DNA of 64,000 bases from Accumulibacter sp. (GCF_036625195.1 NZ_JAZKUG010000001.1:3162001-3226000), one strand, 5' to 3'. Counted from the first letter of the stretch, positions 41,901 to 50,947 are shown. Notes: a model not told the origin generated them from the sequence alone. Numbers and translations are program-made.

Positions 41901-42524
41901 GCGGATCTCCTGGGGCGAAAAAGGTTGTGGGGATGGCAGGTTGCCACGATCGGCTGCCCTGCCACGACTCCTTAAGCACGCGACTACCAAGCTTAGCCGC
42001 TGCAGTATGCCACGCAAAGACGAAGTTCTTCTATGTTCATGCCCGCCTGATGGATTCGCCCGGGCGCGGACGAAGACCAGCCACCTGCTGGCTCTGGGCG
42101 TCCGCCTGAAGACGGCGATCCACCTCGGCGACACGCTGGAACTCTCTGATGAAGAGGTTCGCGATCTTCGCGCCGGCCTCGCGCCGATAGAACCGAGCTG
42201 CTTCGAGCAGGTCTTGCTCAGCGCCTTGACGGAGCGCCCATTGTGTGCACCTGCTGTGGGGCGTCCACGGCGATCGTCAGAGCGCGCCTTCCGTCGTCCT
42301 TCCCAAGGTCACTGCCCGCTCCCCCTCTGTGTCAGATTAGTTGTCGCCTCGATAGGATCCGAAACAGAGGGCGATAAGGAGTAGACAGAGATGGCGAGAT
42401 ACGGGCACGACTCGCGGGCGCTGCGCGAGGCAACGATGGGCCTCAGCCCAGGGCTGGCGTTCTCACGACAAGGCTGCCTGTGAAATCCGCCGGACCCGGA
42501 CCAGTGGCCTCGTACGGCGCGACC
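41901..42524. other. Gene-poor interval with decayed elements
   Basis: No intact gene is supported. It contains the ParE-like pseudogene listed separately. A short open reading frame at 42391-42483 has a fair ribosome site (AAGGAG) and starts like a transposase N-terminus (MARYG) but stops after 30 codons. The region looks like a graveyard of small mobile or addiction genes. Confidence 0.5.
42037..42246 (-). pseudogene. Decayed ParE/RelE-family toxin fragment
   Basis: On the minus strand a 70-codon stretch reads ALRQGAEQDLLEAARFYRRE followed by AGAKIANLFIREFQRVAE. This is the classic N-terminal half of a ParE/RelE-like toxin. It then degenerates and stops at 42037. A further short segment in another frame (EELRLCVAY, just beyond) resembles the C-terminal strand. 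It has no start codon in frame and no adjacent antitoxin, so I call it a frameshifted remnant. Confidence 0.45.
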
Positions 42525-42965
42525 TCAATCGTCCGGCAGCGTCGCCGCGCTCTGCAGGGGCGGCTCGTCCTTGAAGTGCGCGAGGTCGCGGATGTTCTTC
42601 TGCACGGCGACGGCGCCAAACAGACTGAGGAGAAAGGACATCGCGTAGAAGCCCTTCTCGGAGGCCACCAGCGTGGCGTTCCACAGCCCGACGGTGAGCA
42701 GAAGCACCGCCAGGAGCAGCGAAACCCAGCACAGGCCGTAGTAGATCGCGGTCACGGGGATGCTTTCGATCCGGTCGCGCACCGACTTCTGCAGCGAGAC
42801 GGCCGAGAACAGGCCGTACATGAGGACCGTGAAATAGTAGCCCTTCTCGTTGAGCGCCATGTCGGCGTTCCAGAGGCCCGTCAGGTAGGCGATGGCACCC
42901 ACCAGGAGGGCTGCCCACGATGCGCCGATGAAGGCTCCGGTCGGGCGTTGCGGTTGCGCTTGCAT
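42525..42965 (-). CDS. YiaA/YiaB-family inner membrane protein
   Basis: A 146-residue protein with two copies of a two-helix unit. Each unit has a Leu-Trp-Asn-Ala motif (GLWNADMALNEKGYYF, GLWNATLVASEKGFYA) followed by a LFxAVxxQKxxRD stretch, which is the YiaAB repeat. AAAGGAG precedes the ATG. The family's function is unknown. It stands alone. Confidence 0.88.
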   Translation of the reverse strand: MQAQPQRPTGAFIGASWAALLVGAIAYLTGLWNADMALNEKGYYFTVLMYGLFSAVSLQKSVRDRIESIPVTAIYYGLCWVSLLLAVLLLTVGLWNATLVASEKGFYAMSFLLSLFGAVAVQKNIRDLAHFKDEPPLQSAATLPDD

Positions 42966-43473
42966 GTACGGCTCCTTTGCTTGGCGTTCATTCCCGTCAC
43001 GATGTGCTGAGGAGTCAAAAGGGCACGGCCCGCGTCTTCCCCCCTGCGACGCGGAAAAATGAGCAAGTCATCGCCTGTCAGCTCAAGCAGCCACACCTCG
43101 GCTACGCCCGGTGCCCTAAGCCACCGGCGTCGGCCACGCTGTGACCGTCGCCGACGTCGATGCGGCGCCGCGCCCAGTCCATCCGCTCGCTCATGCAAGC
43201 CATGTAGGCCTCCCCTGCGCAGCAGTTTGCGCTCGGCTCGCGCCGACGGATGATCAATCCCAGCGCAGCGGGCCGAGTGTAGGGATCGCGCAAAAAGGTG
43301 TCAATCCGCCAGTCGTCTCACGGCGCCCCGGCAAACTCCTCCCGCTCGCCAGCACCGCGGCGTAAGCGCATGGAGAACGATACGCGCTGCGGACGCGTTC
43401 AGCGCTGGCGGCGATCGCCACCGGCACCGCTCGATCGTCATCGTCGGCGGGCGAGGTCGGTCGTGGAAGAAGC
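42966..43473. other. Gene-poor interval with a Uma2-like remnant
   Basis: No intact gene is supported in 508 bp. The only recognisable content is the Uma2-like fragment listed separately. A minus-strand open stretch at 43102-43293 (about 63 codons) has no family match. Confidence 0.5.
42975..43120 (-). pseudogene. Fragment of a Uma2-family (putative endonuclease) gene
   Basis: The minus strand reads PGVAEVWLLELTGDDLLIF, then PRRRGEDAGRALLTPQHIV. This resembles the C-terminal third of Uma2 proteins, where a GIxEYWLVDL strand precedes a phosphate-site-like segment. No start, no catalytic half and no intact frame remain. It abuts the YiaA-like gene. Confidence 0.4.
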
Positions 43474-44709
43474 CTAGAGTTCTAGAAAGCGGAACTCGTC
43501 GCTGTCGGCGATGCGCACGACATCGCCGGCGTACAGTGCGCTGCTGCCGTCGACCCGCTCGCCGTTGCGGAAGGTGCCGTTGCCGCTGGCGAGGTCGCTG
43601 AGCGTGCAGATGCCGTCGTCGAGGCTGATGCGGGCGTGGTACCTGCTGACGCGGGCGCTGCCGATCACCACGTCGTTGTCCTGCGCGCGTCCGATGGAGT
43701 TCATCCCGGCACGCAGGACATGGCGCAGTTGCGGGTTGCTGCGCGAGATGAGGACGAAGCCACCAGCCGCCGACGGCAGCGGCCCGGCCGGGCCGAGCTG
43801 GCTCTGCCGCAGCACCTGCGTCGCCGTGCTGTCGGGCAGCGGCGCCCGGTGTTCCCAGTCGCTGGCAAAGACCGCGTTCAGCCCCTGCAGCAGCTCCGCG
43901 TCGTCGACCATGATCGACAACTCGCGGCGACGGTCGAGGCTCTCGGTGCGCAGGTTCATGCTGCCGATGACGGCGGTCGCACCGTCGACGATGCTGCACT
44001 TGGCGTGCAGCCGGTAGCGCGGCACCGCCTGGAACTCGACCCCGGGCGGCAAGCTGCGACGCTGGCTTTCGTCGCCGAGGACGCGCACCTGGATGCCGCT
44101 GCGCGCCTTCTTCATCAACAGGCGGAGCATCGCCGGGTCGGCGAGCTTGGCATCGGCGATGTGGATCGAGCTGCGCGCGCCGGCGAGCAGTGTCTCCATT
44201 TTCGGCCGGCTGTTGAACGGGCTGACGAGAAGCGGCGAGTCCCGGTCGGGGGTGAAGGGCTGATCGGCCCAGTCGGCGTCGAACAGCCGGTTGATCTCGG
44301 CAGCGATCGACGGGCTATAGACCTCGACGCCGAAGTCGCGCGCGTAGTGGAGGTTGTCGCGCGTCGGGTTGAAGGTGAAGACGAAGGCTTCGGTCTCGTC
44401 GACGGTCATCACCTTGTAGTGGTAGCGCGCGCGCCTGCTGTCGCCGGCGGGCTCGCGGGTGTCGATGCCCGCTTCCTTGGCATCCTTGAGCAGCCTGCGA
44501 TTGCGCTCCTCCCAGCCGCGGGCGCTGCTCGAGATCAGCACGCGGATGTGGACGCCGCGCTGGCGGGCTTCGATCAACGCGCGCTGGATGATCGGATCAT
44601 CCATGCGAAAGACGGTCAGGTTGATCGATCTCTCGGCACGATCGATCGCGCGCACGATCGGGAAGAAGCTGTCGCCGGGCTGGACGATGAGCGAAATCTT
44701 CCGATACAT
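43474..44709 (-). CDS. Phospholipase D-like protein fused to an FHA domain
   Basis: A 411-residue protein. Two PLD-like domains occupy ~1-160 and ~170-310. Both carry HxKxxxxD cores: HYKVMTVD with a downstream FTFN, and HAKCSIVDGATAVIGSMN. The C-terminal ~100 residues are an FHA phosphopeptide-binding domain with NSIGRAQDNDVVIG, VSRYHARI and LASGNGTFRNGERV. No signal peptide is clear. The ATG at 44709 is chosen; the frame stays open upstream to 45063, so a longer N-terminus is possible. A PLD-FHA fusion suggests a nuclease, lipase or transferase controlled by Ser/Thr phosphorylation. Confidence 0.8.
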   Translation of the reverse strand: MYRKISLIVQPGDSFFPIVRAIDRAERSINLTVFRMDDPIIQRALIEARQRGVHIRVLISSSARGWEERNRRLLKDAKEAGIDTREPAGDSRRARYHYKVMTVDETEAFVFTFNPTRDNLHYARDFGVEVYSPSIAAEINRLFDADWADQPFTPDRDSPLLVSPFNSRPKMETLLAGARSSIHIADAKLADPAMLRLLMKKARSGIQVRVLGDESQRRSLPPGVEFQAVPRYRLHAKCSIVDGATAVIGSMNLRTESLDRRRELSIMVDDAELLQGLNAVFASDWEHRAPLPDSTATQVLRQSQLGPAGPLPSAAGGFVLISRSNPQLRHVLRAGMNSIGRAQDNDVVIGSARVSRYHARISLDDGICTLSDLASGNGTFRNGERVDGSSALYAGDVVRIADSDEFRFLEL

Positions 44710-45047
44710 CACGAGGTCCGGTTGTCCCTGCAGGTGGTCACGGTGGCGGGCGTTTTCCCCGGCGATCAGAACTTTCGACGGCCGCGCCTGTCTCGACAGC
44801 CATCTGTGCGGCTCCACTGGCGGCAGTCGGTGAGGCGACGGCCAGCGCGCCGTCCCTGGCGCGCGCTGCCTGTCGCCGCCGCAGACGCGGTCGCGCGAGG
44901 CGGTCCTTGGCCGGCAGATTGTAATCCAGGCGCGGGATTTCTTGCAGGTCCGGGCGGATCGCCGGACAGTTTCGGCGTTGCCGGCTGCATCCAGTGCCGC
45001 CGCCAGCGCGTATGTTGCGGCATCGAGCAGAGAAGAGGAGGGGCGCG
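44710..45047. other. Interval between the divergent PLD-FHA and MpaB-like genes
   Basis: These 338 bp separate two divergent genes and must hold both promoters. I cannot point to a convincing -35/-10 pair. The part nearest the PLD-FHA gene may be coding if that gene starts further upstream. Confidence 0.4.
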
Positions 45048-45959
45048 ATGACGACACACCCATACGCCGACGATGGCCGCGACTGCCAGCAGGTGGTGCG
45101 CCACCTGGCGACCGTGCTCTTTCCCTGGGATACGACGCGTGCCCTCGAACTGGCGCTGTTCCGCAGCTTCGCGTCGGCGCGCATCGGCGGCCTGCTGCAC
45201 GCCACCGGCGAGTTCGCGAGGCGACCGCAGAAACGCTACGACGATACCGACCTGATCGTCAGCGAGATCATCGAGAACGGCTTCGACAGCCCGCGCGGGC
45301 AGCGCGCGATCGAGCGCATGAACGAGTTGCACGCGCGCTTTCGCATTGCCAACGAGGACTTCCTCTATGTCCTGTCGACCTTCGTCCTCGAGCCGTTGCG
45401 CTGGAACGAGCGTTTCGGCTGGCGGCGGATGAGCGATGCAGAGCGCCTGGCGTGGTTCACCTTTTGGCGCGAGGTGGGCGAGCGCATGCAAATCCTCGGG
45501 ATTCCCGCGACCCTGGCCGACTTCGCCGCCTTCAGCCGCGAGTACGAAATGCGCCACTTCCGGCCTCTGGCCGCCTGTCGGCAGGTCGCGCTGGCGACGA
45601 GGGAGATGTTCGCCGGATGGTTCCCGGCGCCGCTGCGTCCGCTGGTTCGCCGCAGCATCCACGCGCTGCTCGACCCGCCGCTGCTGCTTGCGCTCGATCT
45701 GCGACCGGCGCCACGGTGGCTGTTGTGGACCGTCGAGGCGGCCCTGCGCGGGCGGGCGCGCCTGCTGCGCTGGCTGCCACGGCGGCGGCACCCAAAGCTG
45801 CGGACCCGCATCGCCCGCGCCGCCTATCCCTGCGGTTACGACATTGCCAACTTGGGTCCGGCGACAGCGCCGCGGGCGGCCTGTCCGGCGGCTCCGGCAG
45901 CCGGTGGCGCAGTGGCTGACAGTGGGCTGGCCGTCGCCCGGCGGGGGTCCGATGGCTGA
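45048..45959 (+). CDS. DUF2236/MpaB-family oxygenase-like protein
   Basis: A 303-residue protein of the ER-bound oxygenase MpaB/rubber oxygenase-like family (DUF2236), whose studied members bind heme. Conserved landmarks include RSFASARIGGLLHATGEFARRPQKRYDDT and a histidine-containing MNELHARF, plus the aromatic PLRWNERFGWRRM. AAGAGGAGG precedes the ATG at 45048. The last ~30 residues are low-complexity Ala/Gly. Whether it is an active oxygenase or a heme-binding remnant is unclear. Confidence 0.8.
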   Translation: MTTHPYADDGRDCQQVVRHLATVLFPWDTTRALELALFRSFASARIGGLLHATGEFARRPQKRYDDTDLIVSEIIENGFDSPRGQRAIERMNELHARFRIANEDFLYVLSTFVLEPLRWNERFGWRRMSDAERLAWFTFWREVGERMQILGIPATLADFAAFSREYEMRHFRPLAACRQVALATREMFAGWFPAPLRPLVRRSIHALLDPPLLLALDLRPAPRWLLWTVEAALRGRARLLRWLPRRRHPKLRTRIARAAYPCGYDIANLGPATAPRAACPAAPAAGGAVADSGLAVARRGSDG

Positions 45960-46113
45960 CCTGGGGTCCGCTGCGGCCGCGGTCGTGGCGCCGGACGGCA
46001 AGCCCTGGGCGCAGCCGGTCTGCATCCGCTGGCGGGCCGGGAGCGTATGGACGATGGTGGGCTGATCGAGGTCAGCCGCGAACGAGATCGAATGCGGAGA
46101 CGAGGAGAGAGAG

Positions 46114-46401
46114 ATGATCAGGATCATGGCGCGGCTTGCCGCGCACGCGGGCTGTGAGGAGAAACTGCAGACGGTGCTCGTCGAGCTGGCCCTTGCCAGC
46201 CGCGCGGAGGCCGGCTGTCTCGGCTACGAGCTGTTCCGCAACCAGGACGCGGCGTGCGAGTTCGTCACCGTCGAGCGCTGGTCCGATCAGGCGGCAGCGG
46301 ATGGCCACCTCGCGACGGCGCATGTCGCGCGCGCCATCGAGCAGGCGGGCGCCCTGCTGGCGCAGCCGCCGTTGATCCACCGCTTCCAACAGCTCGTCTG
46401 A
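46114..46401 (+). CDS. ABM-family (YgiN-like) monooxygenase
   Basis: A 95-residue dimeric ferredoxin-fold protein of the antibiotic-biosynthesis-monooxygenase (ABM) superfamily. The typical start IRIMARLAAHAGCEEKLQTVLVEL and the EAGCLGYELFRNQD segment are present. GAGGAGAGAG precedes the ATG. It is followed after 9 bp by an alpha/beta hydrolase and then an acyl-CoA ligase, so a small degradative or detoxifying operon is likely. Confidence 0.87.
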   Translation: MIRIMARLAAHAGCEEKLQTVLVELALASRAEAGCLGYELFRNQDAACEFVTVERWSDQAAADGHLATAHVARAIEQAGALLAQPPLIHRFQQLV

Positions 46402-46410
46402 GGCCGCGCG

Positions 46411-47322
46411 ATGCTCGGCGAACGACCCTTTTCGGTGCCTGCCGGCATCCTGGCGCCGTCGGTGGGTGAAGAGGCGACGCCAGCGCACGACGTGCTCGGC
46501 TGGCTGCGGGCCGGCGGTTCGCTGGCCGTTCTTGCCGGCTTCGCCTATCTGCTGCTGCTGGCCTGGGTCTACCACCACCAGGAGCGGCTGATCTTCCGGC
46601 CGGCGCCGCTGCCGGCGACGCACCGATTCGCCCTGGCGGATGTCTACGAGGTCGCCATACCGGTCGCCGGCGCGACGCTGTCGGCGCTGCACCTGCGGTT
46701 GCCGAATCCGCGCGGGCTGATCTTCTTCCTGCACGGCAACAGCGGCAACGCCGCCGACTGGCTGCGCAGCACCGATTTCTATCGCGCCGCGAACTACGAT
46801 CTGCTGCTGCTCGACTACCGCGGCTATGGCAAGAGCGGTGGGCGCATCGAGAGCGAGGAGCAACTGCGCGCCGACGTGCGTGCCGCCTGGCAGGCGATCG
46901 CGCCCGCCTACGCCGGCCGGCGGATGGTGATCTACGGCCGCTCGCTCGGCACCGCACTGGCGGCGGGACTTGCCGCAGAGGTGCAGCCGGATCTGACGAT
47001 CCTCGTTTCGCCCTACTGCAGCATGCGGCAGTTGATGCGGCAGCATCACCCGCTGTTGCCGCCGGCGCTGTTGCGCTATCCGCTGGCCACCTGCGCCGAC
47101 GCGGCCGGCATCGACGGCCCGCTGCTGCTGGTGCATGGCGAGCGCGACAGCCTGATTCCCATCGCGCACAGCGAGCAACTGGCGGCAGTGGCGCCACACG
47201 CCCGGCTGCTGCGCGTGGCGGACGCCGCGCATGCCGACGTGCACGAATTCCCGGCCTATGGCAGCGAGCTCATGCGAGCGCTGCAGGCACTGCCAGCAAA
47301 CCCGTCAGAGGAGGGTGAGTGA
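46411..47322 (+). CDS. Alpha/beta hydrolase (BEM46/YfhR-like)
   Basis: A 303-residue hydrolase with one N-terminal membrane anchor (~35-55). The oxyanion motif FFLHGNSGNA is near residue 110. The nucleophile elbow is YGRSLGTALA, the acid is in GERDSLIP and the histidine in AAHADVHEF. These match the BEM46/YfhR group. Its stop overlaps the ATG of the acyl-CoA ligase by one base. It may release an acyl group that the ligase then activates. Confidence 0.85.
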   Translation: MLGERPFSVPAGILAPSVGEEATPAHDVLGWLRAGGSLAVLAGFAYLLLLAWVYHHQERLIFRPAPLPATHRFALADVYEVAIPVAGATLSALHLRLPNPRGLIFFLHGNSGNAADWLRSTDFYRAANYDLLLLDYRGYGKSGGRIESEEQLRADVRAAWQAIAPAYAGRRMVIYGRSLGTALAAGLAAEVQPDLTILVSPYCSMRQLMRQHHPLLPPALLRYPLATCADAAGIDGPLLLVHGERDSLIPIAHSEQLAAVAPHARLLRVADAAHADVHEFPAYGSELMRALQALPANPSEEGE

Positions 47323-48962
47323 TGCTCAATGGACTGATGCAGGAGCAACCGCTGTTGATCTCGTCGCTGATCGAGCATGCCGCCCGCCTGCACCCGCATA
47401 GCGAGATCGTCTCGCGCACCAGCGAAGGACCGATCCATCGCTGTACCTATGCCGACGTCGGCCGCCGCGCCCGCCAGCTGGCGAATGCGCTGACGGCGCT
47501 CGGCGTCGGCGCCGGCGAGCGGGTCGCGACGCTGGCGTGGAACGGCTACCGGCACATGGAGCTGTACTACGGCGTTTCCGGAATGGGGGCGGTCCTGCAC
47601 ACGATCAATCCGCGCCTCTTTCCCGAGCAGATCGAGTACATCGTCAACCATGCCGAGGATCGGCTGCTGTTCTTCGATCCCGGCTTCCTGCCGCTGGTCG
47701 AGAAGCTGGCGGCGCGCGCGCCCGGGATCAGCCGACATGTCGTCCTCACCGATCGCGCCCACATGCCGGCGAGCAGTCTGCCCGGGCTGCTGTGCTACGA
47801 AGAACTGCTTGCCGCGCAGTCGGCAGACTTCGCGTGGCCGCAGTTCGACGAGAACAGCGCCTCGTCGCTGTGCTACACCTCGGGGACGACCGGCAACCCG
47901 AAAGGCGTGCTCTACTCGCACCGCTCGTCGGTCCTGCATTCGTGGGCTGCCTGCGCGGTAGACGGGCTGGCGGTCAGTGCGCAGGAGAGTGTGCTGCTGG
48001 TGGTGCCGATGTTCCACGTGAACGCATGGGGAATGCCCTACGCGGGCGCGATGAGCGGTGCACGGCTGGTGATGCCCGGACCGGCGCTCGACGGGCGCAG
48101 CGTCTACGAACTGCTGCGCGACGAGCGCGTCACCCTGGCGCTTGGCGTGCCGACGGTCTGGCTGATGCTGCAGCAGTACGTCGAGTCGGCCGGCCTGCGA
48201 CCGGCCGAGGAACTCTGCCTGCGACGCGTCGTCATCGGTGGCTCGGCTGCGCCGCGGGCGATGAGCGAGCGCTTCGCCAACGACTTCGGCGCCTTCGTCG
48301 TGCACGCCTGGGGAATGACCGAGATGTCGCCGCTGGGCAGCGTCTGCAACCTTCTGCCGCGCCATGCCGGCCTCTCGCCGGAGCAGCGCCTGGCCGTGCA
48401 GGAGAAACAGGGCAGGGCGGTCTACGGCGTCGAGATGAAGATCGTCGACGACGACGGCGTCGAACTGCCGCACGATGGCCAGGCGGCCGGTCATCTGCTC
48501 GTCCGCGGGCCGTGGATCACCCGCGGCTACTACCGCGAGGCGGGCGCCGGAAATCTCGACGGCGACGGCTTCTTCGACACCGGCGACGTGGCGACGATCG
48601 ACGCCGATGGCTACATGCAGATCACCGACCGCGCCAAGGACGTGATCAAGTCGGGGGGCGAGTGGATCTCGTCGATCGCTCTCGAGAACGCCGCGATCGC
48701 CCATCCGGCGGTCGCCGAGGCGGCGGTGATCGGCGCCGCACACGACAAGTGGCAGGAGCGGCCGCTGCTGATCATCGTGCGCAAGGCGGGCCACGAACTC
48801 GGCCGCGAGGAGATGCTCGATTTCCTGCGCGACAGGGTCGCCACCTGGTGGCTGCCGGACGATGTCGCCTTCGTCGACGAACTGCCGCACACCGCCACCG
48901 GCAAGCTGCACAAGCTGCGTCTGCGCGAGCAGTTCAAGGCTTACCGGCTGCCGGGCGCCTGA
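47322..48962 (+). CDS. Fatty-acyl/methylthiopropionyl-type acyl-CoA ligase
   Basis: A 546-residue ANL-superfamily ligase that adenylates a carboxylate and transfers it to CoA. The P-loop is YTSGTTGNPKGVLYSHRS (near residue 187). The adenine-binding motif is WGMTEMSP, the hinge region is DVATIDADGYMQITDRAKDVIKSGGEWIS, and the catalytic lysine is in TATGKLHKLRLRE. Overall it resembles AlkK/DmdB enzymes for medium-chain or methylthiopropionate substrates. AGAGGAGGG precedes the ATG, which overlaps the hydrolase stop by one base. Confidence 0.9.
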   Translation: MLNGLMQEQPLLISSLIEHAARLHPHSEIVSRTSEGPIHRCTYADVGRRARQLANALTALGVGAGERVATLAWNGYRHMELYYGVSGMGAVLHTINPRLFPEQIEYIVNHAEDRLLFFDPGFLPLVEKLAARAPGISRHVVLTDRAHMPASSLPGLLCYEELLAAQSADFAWPQFDENSASSLCYTSGTTGNPKGVLYSHRSSVLHSWAACAVDGLAVSAQESVLLVVPMFHVNAWGMPYAGAMSGARLVMPGPALDGRSVYELLRDERVTLALGVPTVWLMLQQYVESAGLRPAEELCLRRVVIGGSAAPRAMSERFANDFGAFVVHAWGMTEMSPLGSVCNLLPRHAGLSPEQRLAVQEKQGRAVYGVEMKIVDDDGVELPHDGQAAGHLLVRGPWITRGYYREAGAGNLDGDGFFDTGDVATIDADGYMQITDRAKDVIKSGGEWISSIALENAAIAHPAVAEAAVIGAAHDKWQERPLLIIVRKAGHELGREEMLDFLRDRVATWWLPDDVAFVDELPHTATGKLHKLRLREQFKAYRLPGA

Positions 48963-49003
48963 GCGTCTCGGGGTCTGTCGGGCAGGTTGTGGGCGTGTCG
49001 GCG

Positions 49004-50005
49004 TCAGACGATGCGCTCGATGAGCTGCACGAGTCCACGCTCGCTGACGAAGCTCAGGTCGTACATCGCGCGCAGGCCCTTGGCCATCTCGTCTTCGAGA
49101 CCGGCGACGCAGACGACGAGGTGCCGGCCACTCAGACCGAGGCGCTTGCGCAACCCGACGGACTTGTCGATGTCCGGGCGATACTCGCCGCTCTTGCATT
49201 CGATGAGGATGGGCGATTGCCCGTCGAGCAGCAGAACGACGTCCACTTCCTGCCGCTCGCCGTCACTGAACGTCAGCCCGAGATTGCGCGCACACGCGAA
49301 CCGCTTGCCGTGCGCCGTGGCTTGCTCGACGCAGGTCATGAGGGCAAACCACTCCAGCCATTCACCGTTGAAGAAGTGACGGATCGCGGGCGCGGTCTGC
49401 ACGACCAGCAGCAGATGGTTCTTCTGCTTGTTGGGAATCGCCTTGGCAACGAAAGAGTAGTCGTAAAGCTGCCGACAGAAGCTCGTCAGCTTCTGCGCAT
49501 CACTCGGCGATCTTCCGTCGAAGGGGATCACCGTGCTCGCGTACCCTTTCTGCTGAGCCCAGCGGATGCGGTCGAGGACCTCCTTGAGCAGCGACAGATC
49601 GCGACCGATCAGCGTTGCGACTTCGTCGAAGAAGCCACTCGTGTCGACGGCCTGAGCAGCGATCTGCACCGTGATCTGCCGGCGCTTGAACCAGTCGGCA
49701 ATCGGTTGGTGTTGTTCGCTGCTGGTCATTCGATCGGTGTTCGAGAGATCGACGCTTGCGGCTGGCGTGGCGGGGGCAGGCACTGCCGCTGGTGAGGCTG
49801 TTTCGCTCCCGCCCGCAACTGCAGCGCTCAAGCGAATCACTTCGCGCTGGGCGGTGAAGTACTTTTCGAGGAGCCGCGTGACAAAGAAGATGGTGGGGTA
49901 CACCTGTGTCGGGTTGCCACACCGTGGGCAGGAGACCATGACGCCAACGTCGCTGTCGGCCTGTTCCTGAAGGTGAGCGCACTTATTGCAGCGAATGATT
50001 GCCAT
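49004..50005 (-). CDS. Zinc-ribbon PD-(D/E)XK nuclease-like protein
   Basis: A 333-residue protein. Residues 6-29 are a C-x2-C-x16-C-x2-C zinc ribbon. A variable Ala/Pro linker and a helical middle domain (~105-220) follow. The C-terminal ~120 residues resemble the nuclease half of DUF1887/Card1-type proteins: GEWLEWFALM, then EVDVVLLLDGQ and LIECKSGEYRPDIDK, giving a D-(x)n-E-x-K site. The start at 50005 lacks a clear ribosome site. It is isolated, with no CRISPR genes nearby. It could be a stand-alone defence or repair nuclease. Confidence 0.65.
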   Translation of the reverse strand: MAIIRCNKCAHLQEQADSDVGVMVSCPRCGNPTQVYPTIFFVTRLLEKYFTAQREVIRLSAAVAGGSETASPAAVPAPATPAASVDLSNTDRMTSSEQHQPIADWFKRRQITVQIAAQAVDTSGFFDEVATLIGRDLSLLKEVLDRIRWAQQKGYASTVIPFDGRSPSDAQKLTSFCRQLYDYSFVAKAIPNKQKNHLLLVVQTAPAIRHFFNGEWLEWFALMTCVEQATAHGKRFACARNLGLTFSDGERQEVDVVLLLDGQSPILIECKSGEYRPDIDKSVGLRKRLGLSGRHLVVCVAGLEDEMAKGLRAMYDLSFVSERGLVQLIERIV

Positions 50006-50089
50006 GGCCAGGAAATGAACGGGGAATGTCGGCGACCTGACGCAGTCCCCGGGAGTCACGGCAGTACGTCGCGCCCTCGACTGCGGCCC

Positions 50090-50947
50090 TCATGGACGAC
50101 GCCCGATGCGTTCGCCCATCGCTTCGCCCATGCGCACCGGACGCGCCGGCGACCAGGCGGGATTGAAGCGCACGACGTCGGCTGGAAAGAGCAGCACCAC
50201 CGTCGAGCCGAGCAGGAAGCGCCCCATCTCGTCGCCCTTGCCGAGGTCGGGCGTCTGCGCGTCATAGGACCATTCGCGCGGCACACCGCTGCGCGGCGGG
50301 TTGACGGTGCCGTGCCAGACCGTCGCCATGCTGCCGACGATCGTGGCGCCAACGAGAACGAGGACGAAGCTGCCGAAGTCGCTGTCGAAGACGCAGACGA
50401 CGCGTTCGTTGCGCGCGAAGAGGCCGGGTACGCCCCGTGCCGTCGTCGGGTTGACCGAGAAGAGTGCACCGGGGACATGGATCATCCGCGTCAGGCGGCC
50501 GGCAACCGGCATGTGGATGCGGTGATAGTCACGCGGGCTCAGATAGAGCGTGGCGAAGGCGCCATCGCTGAAACGGGCGGCGAGTCCGTTGTCGCCGCCG
50601 AGCAGCGCGGTCGTCGTGTAGCGGTGACCCTTTGCCTGGAAGATCTGGTCGCGCTCGATGGCGCCGAACTGGCTGATCGCGCCGTCGACCGGGCAGATGA
50701 AGTCCGCGTCGGCGAGCGGCCTGGCGCCGGGGCGCAGCGGCCGGGTGAAGAACTCGTTGAAGCTGTGGTAACTGGCCGGATCGGCGTCGGCCGCCTCGCC
50801 CAGATCGACGCCGTAGCGGCGGACGAACCAGCGGATGACTTGCGTCGTCAGATTGCCCGACTCGCTCGCGGCCAGTTTGCCGGCGAGGATCGTCAGTGCC
50901 TGTTTCGGTATCAGGTACTGGGGAAGAACGGCGAGGCGCTCAAGCAC
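50090..50947 (-). CDS. psd: Phosphatidylserine decarboxylase
   Basis: A 285-residue pyruvoyl enzyme that converts phosphatidylserine to phosphatidylethanolamine. The self-cleaving LGST motif is at FLLGSTVV near residue 240. Other conserved parts include NEFFTRPLRPGARPL, PVDGAISQ and YHRIHMPVAG. The start is GTG at 50947. Together with cls and pgsA elsewhere in the window it completes part of the phospholipid pathway, though they are not linked. Confidence 0.93.
   Translation of the reverse strand: MLERLAVLPQYLIPKQALTILAGKLAASESGNLTTQVIRWFVRRYGVDLGEAADADPASYHSFNEFFTRPLRPGARPLADADFICPVDGAISQFGAIERDQIFQAKGHRYTTTALLGGDNGLAARFSDGAFATLYLSPRDYHRIHMPVAGRLTRMIHVPGALFSVNPTTARGVPGLFARNERVVCVFDSDFGSFVLVLVGATIVGSMATVWHGTVNPPRSGVPREWSYDAQTPDLGKGDEMGRFLLGSTVVLLFPADVVRFNPAWSPARPVRMGEAMGERIGRRP

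Noticed and set aside
45952..46065. A 37-codon frame after the MpaB-like gene
   Set aside because: It overlaps the preceding gene, has no ribosome site, no family match and low-complexity content.
47256..49199. A 647-codon minus-strand frame opposite the acyl-CoA ligase
   Set aside because: An antisense shadow; the plus strand carries a complete adenylate-forming enzyme.
49004..50005. CRISPR-associated effector
   Set aside because: There is no repeat-spacer array, no cas gene and no recognisable CARF domain; only the nuclease half resembles Card1-type proteins.
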